Source: an uncultured Porphyromonas sp.
Lineage (GTDB): Bacteria; Bacteroidota; Bacteroidia; Bacteroidales; Porphyromonadaceae
DNA length: 7,430 bases
Assembly: GCA_902465775.1 (NCBI GenBank)
Contig: CABQOJ010000056.1
Span: 1 to 7,430, forward strand
Reading direction: 5' to 3'
In this document: one piece after another, positions 5,072 to 7,430 of the stretch
Numbering within the stretch: position 1 is the first letter of the stretch
Layout of the letters: the number at the start of each line of letters is the position of its first letter
Notes under the pieces: model-generated
Database searches by the model: none
Told to the model about the DNA's origin: nothing
The model's input: the letters and a program-made list of their open reading frames with translations, nothing else
Translations under genes and position numbers: made by a program

Positions 5072-6301
5072 CTAAACGAGCTGCGTGCGATGCTTTAAGA
5101 CGAAGTCCACGATCTGCTTCGCCACAACCGCCTTACTCTCCAGAGGCAAGTCGCAACGAGCGCCCGCTTTGTCCAGGATTAGCACCTTATTCGTCGAGAC
5201 ACCAAAGCCGGCTCCCGCATCGCTCGTCGAGTTAAGCACGATCGCGTCGAGATGCTTGCTACACAGCTTGCCTTCGGCTGCCGAAGTGTCCACGGAAGTC
5301 TCTAGAGCGAAGCCAACTAAGTACTGTCCCGCACGACGCTTCGCCCCAAGGGTCGCTGCGATGTCTGGATTTTGCGTCAGCGTGAGCTGCATCTGCTCAC
5401 CGCCACGACGCTCCTTCTTGATCTTTCCTTGGACACGCTCCTCGGGTCGGTAGTCAGCCACCGCTGCTGCAAAGACCGCTACCGAGCTACGCCCGAAGGT
5501 CTCCTCAGCCGCCGCCAGCATCTCCTCGGCAGTCATCACGGAGTGTACGACAATGTGCGAGTTGGTCGGCCGTAGATGCGTTGGTCCCAAGACCAAATGC
5601 ACCTCAGCGCCCTGCTGCGCAAAAGCTTCCGCCAGTGAGATGCCCATCAGTCCCGACGAATGGTTGCCAATGAAGCGTACATCGTCGATCGGCTCGTAAG
5701 TAGGCCCCGCCGTGATCGTGACGCACTCCCCCGCTAAGGGGAGTTTCTCCGCTTTAGCGGTGAGCATCGCGACCGCCTGCTCTAAGATCTCCTCCGGCTC
5801 CTGCATACGTCCACGACCTGTCAGTCCACTGGCGAGAAAGCCTTCAGCGGGCAACGCTTGCGCCACACCGTCCTGCGCCAGTATCTCTAGATTGCGGGCG
5901 GTCGTCGGGTGAGACCACATGTCTAGATCCATCGCTGGCGCGATCAGCACCGGCGCACGCATCGCTAGGTAAGTGGTCACGAGGATATTGTCGGCAATGC
6001 CGTGAGCCATCTTACCGATCGTGCTAGCCGTAGCTGGCGCTATGATCATCAGATCAGCCCACGTGCCCAGCGTCACGTGACTATGCCACGAGCCGTCCCG
6101 ACGATCAAAGAAGTCTGAGACCACCGCATGCTGCGAGAGCGTGGCGAGCGTCAGTGGCGTGATGAACTCCTTAGCCGCGGGCGTCATAACCACCTGCACC
6201 TCGGCACCCTCCTTGACCAGCAGGCGTACGAGCGAGGCACTCTTGTAGGCAGCTATCCCGCCCGTGATCCCTACGACTATATGCTTATTCTGTAAGCGCA
6301 T
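5072..6301 (-). CDS. coaBC: Bifunctional phosphopantothenoylcysteine decarboxylase / phosphopantothenate-cysteine ligase CoaBC
   Basis: CoaBC (Dfp) makes 4'-phosphopantetheine for coenzyme A: the CoaB half joins cysteine to phosphopantothenate using CTP, and the FMN-dependent CoaC half decarboxylates the product. Residues 1 to about 180 are the flavoprotein: GITGGIAAYK (11-20), catalytic His75 in SHVTLGTWADL, and the FMN-binding APATASTIGK (88-97). Residues 190-409 are the ligase: ITAGPTYEPID (196-206), NHSSGLMG (213-220), AAAVADYRPEE (278-288), the KIKK catalytic lysine motif (293-296) and NPDI (311-314). Length (409) is normal. Oddly, the CoaC PAMNxxMW motif reads PAMDLDMW (Asp125) and the substrate-flap ACGD motif reads ASGL (Ser158): both usual catalytic residues, Asn and Cys, are replaced at exactly the E. 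coli positions. This may be a lineage variant. It lies 31 bases after the exonuclease gene and 4 before porD. Confidence 0.96.
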   Translation of the reverse strand: MRLQNKHIVVGITGGIAAYKSASLVRLLVKEGAEVQVVMTPAAKEFITPLTLATLSQHAVVSDFFDRRDGSWHSHVTLGTWADLMIIAPATASTIGKMAHGIADNILVTTYLAMRAPVLIAPAMDLDMWSHPTTARNLEILAQDGVAQALPAEGFLASGLTGRGRMQEPEEILEQAVAMLTAKAEKLPLAGECVTITAGPTYEPIDDVRFIGNHSSGLMGISLAEAFAQQGAEVHLVLGPTHLRPTNSHIVVHSVMTAEEMLAAAEETFGRSSVAVFAAAVADYRPEERVQGKIKKERRGGEQMQLTLTQNPDIAATLGAKRRAGQYLVGFALETSVDTSAAEGKLCSKHLDAIVLNSTSDAGAGFGVSTNKVLILDKAGARCDLPLESKAVVAKQIVDFVLKHRTQLV

Positions 6302-6332
6302 GGCTATCTCTCGTGTAGCGTGAGGGCTCGTT

Positions 6333-7100
6333 CTAAGGCTTCATCTGCTCCTTGATCAGGAGGAACTGACGCTTCGTGTCTCGCGAGAAGTCCGCCTGCA
6401 TGAGCCAGCTCAGGTAGCCTGGCTCTTGGCGAAAGACCTCTTCGACGGAGCGTCCCTTGTGCTTGCCAAAGTTAAAGACCGGCACGTCGTTGTCGTCTAG
6501 GACGATGCGTCCCGAAAGGTCTACATTGCGATGGTAAGTAGTCAGGTCGGACAGCTCCTTGACACTGTGTGGAAGCTCATCGCCATACTTATCCAGCTGC
6601 GCCATCAGCACATCGAGCGTAGCGATCGTGTCCGCCTCTGCACCGTGCGCTCCGATATGCTCACGATGACAGTAGAAGCGTACAGCCCCCTCGAGGGTAC
6701 GTGGCTCCATCTTGTGAAAGATCGTCTGCACGTCTATGTGCTGCATAGCGAGTAGGTCTACCTCTACGCCAGCACGGAGAAACTCCTCCCCAAGCATCGG
6801 CAGGTCAAAGCGCTGCGAGTTGTAGCCCGCTAGGTCACACCCGTCGATCAGCTCCGCTAAGCTCTTGGCACAAGCTCTAAAGGGAGGGCAGTCACGCACA
6901 TCTTCGTCCGTGATGCCATGTATCGCCGTGCTCTCGGCTGGGATAGGCATCTCAGGGTTGAAGCGTCGCGTCCGTACGATCCGCTCGCCATCGGGCATCA
7001 GCTTCAGAATGGTCAACTCAATGATGCGGTCATTCGTAATATCCAGTCCCGTAGCCTCTATGTCAAAGAAGATTAGTGGACGTTCCAGCTGTAACTTCAT
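6333..7100 (-). CDS. DnaQ-like DEDDh 3'-5' exonuclease with ExoX-type C-terminal domain
   Basis: A 255-residue nuclease of the DnaQ/RNase T superfamily, expected to remove nucleotides from DNA 3' ends with two metal ions. The metal ligands are visible: Exo I FFDIEATGLD with Asp13 and Glu15, Exo II GYNSQRFDLPML with Asp99, and Exo III HGAEADTIATLDVL with His152 and Asp157, which makes it the DEDDh type. A C-terminal region, VFNFGKHKGRSVEEV to YLSWLM (208-234), matches the small domain found at the end of exodeoxyribonuclease X and related nucleases. It starts 22 bases after dnaN, so it may act in repair or proofreading alongside the clamp. The family covers both a separate proofreading epsilon-like subunit and an ExoX-like repair nuclease; the C-terminal domain favours the latter. 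I therefore give no gene symbol. Confidence 0.92.
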   Translation of the reverse strand: MKLQLERPLIFFDIEATGLDITNDRIIELTILKLMPDGERIVRTRRFNPEMPIPAESTAIHGITDEDVRDCPPFRACAKSLAELIDGCDLAGYNSQRFDLPMLGEEFLRAGVEVDLLAMQHIDVQTIFHKMEPRTLEGAVRFYCHREHIGAHGAEADTIATLDVLMAQLDKYGDELPHSVKELSDLTTYHRNVDLSGRIVLDDNDVPVFNFGKHKGRSVEEVFRQEPGYLSWLMQADFSRDTKRQFLLIKEQMKP

Positions 7101-7122
7101 AGTTTATCTGATTCGATGGTTC

Positions 7123-7430
7123 TTAGATACGTACAGGAGCCGTGATACCTCGCAGATCCGTCTGGTCAGCCACCTTAGTCGGCGTGATCATGATCGGCTG
7201 CGTAGCATTGGTAATGTGTAGCTGTAGGCTCTCAGCGTTGAACGCCTTGAGGAACTTGATGAAGGTATTCGTCTTAAAGGTGATCTGCATCCCCTCCATC
7301 TGCTCAGGATAGTCCACCGGTATACGCTCCTCAACATCGACTCCAGGCGTATTCGCGCCCTGTGCGTAGAAGCCCCCCTTCATCACCATCGCATGCTCCT
7401 CAAAGGTGATACAGAGCAGGCTCGAGTCAG
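7123..7430 (-). CDS. dnaN: DNA polymerase III beta sliding clamp, C-terminal part only
   Basis: The frame is open to the right edge, so only about the last 101 residues are present (an internal ATG at 7387-7389 is not the start). The sequence fits the third domain of DnaN: SSLLCITFEEHAMVMKG leading into a conserved block, then ITFKTNTFIKFLKAFNAE, in which NTFIKFLKAF corresponds to the NAKYLLDALKAL helix of bacterial clamps, then LQLHITNATQPIMITP and the C-terminal RGITAPVRI, equivalent to the MPMRL end of E. coli DnaN that helps form the protein-binding pocket. The clamp is a ring-shaped dimer that tethers polymerases and repair proteins to DNA. It is the most upstream gene visible of the seven-gene minus-strand run, and any promoter lies outside the window. 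Confidence 0.9.
   Translation of the reverse strand, partial: DSSLLCITFEEHAMVMKGGFYAQGANTPGVDVEERIPVDYPEQMEGMQITFKTNTFIKFLKAFNAESLQLHITNATQPIMITPTKVADQTDLRGITAPVRI

Noticed and set aside
6351..6368. QFLLI near the end of the exonuclease (residues 245-249) as a clamp-binding motif
   Set aside because: It only loosely resembles QLxLF and falls in a helix of the ExoX-like C-terminal domain; not enough to claim clamp binding.

Overview
The window looks like a chromosomal segment of a Bacteroidota bacterium, most likely Porphyromonas or a close relative (the moderately high GC and gene content would suit the P. asaccharolytica/uenonis side of the genus, but that is inference). The evidence is the gene order dnaN / DnaQ-like exonuclease / coaBC / DUF4835 (PorD) / recN / rlmB, Bacteroidota-type promoters (TTG, 20 bases, TACCTTTG), little sign of Shine-Dalgarno sequences, a type IX secretion family protein, and a cysteine-rich leucine-rich-repeat (LRR) surface protein.

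Layout. Positions 7430 to 1313 on the minus strand form one tightly packed run of seven genes: dnaN (3' end only), a DEDDh 3'-5' exonuclease with an ExoX-type C-terminus, coaBC, a DUF4835/PorD lipid-free secreted protein, recN, rlmB and ridA. Gaps are 4 to 31 bases, and recN and rlmB overlap by 8 bases, so a single operon is likely. It mixes replication and repair (sliding clamp, exonuclease, RecN), coenzyme A synthesis (CoaBC), envelope secretion (PorD), ribosome modification (RlmB) and metabolite damage control (RidA). A strong bidirectional hairpin terminator at 1254-1291 ends this operon and also the convergent plus-strand tRNA(CAU) at 1170-1243.

Left of the tRNA, 428-1169 has no convincing protein gene. 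It holds two outward-facing promoters of the same design: one at 1107-1137 (plus, for the tRNA) and one at 704-735 (minus, for the LRR protein gene starting at 427). The stretch between them is neither coding nor expected to be transcribed from these promoters, yet it is highly structured: a long inverted repeat built from 7-bp units (735-850), then a periodic array of small palindromes about every 21-23 bp (847-1050). The LRR gene has an apparent leader of about 270 bases with two potential hairpins, then a signal peptide and near-identical 63-bp (21-residue) repeats that run off the left edge.

The most unusual observations are the palindrome array and heptad inverted repeat between the divergent promoters, the replacement of two canonical catalytic residues in the CoaC half of CoaBC (Asn125 to Asp and Cys158 to Ser by E. 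coli numbering), and a tRNA T-loop with positions 54 and 58 swapped from the usual T/A to A/T. No phage, insertion sequence, CRISPR or defence system is visible.
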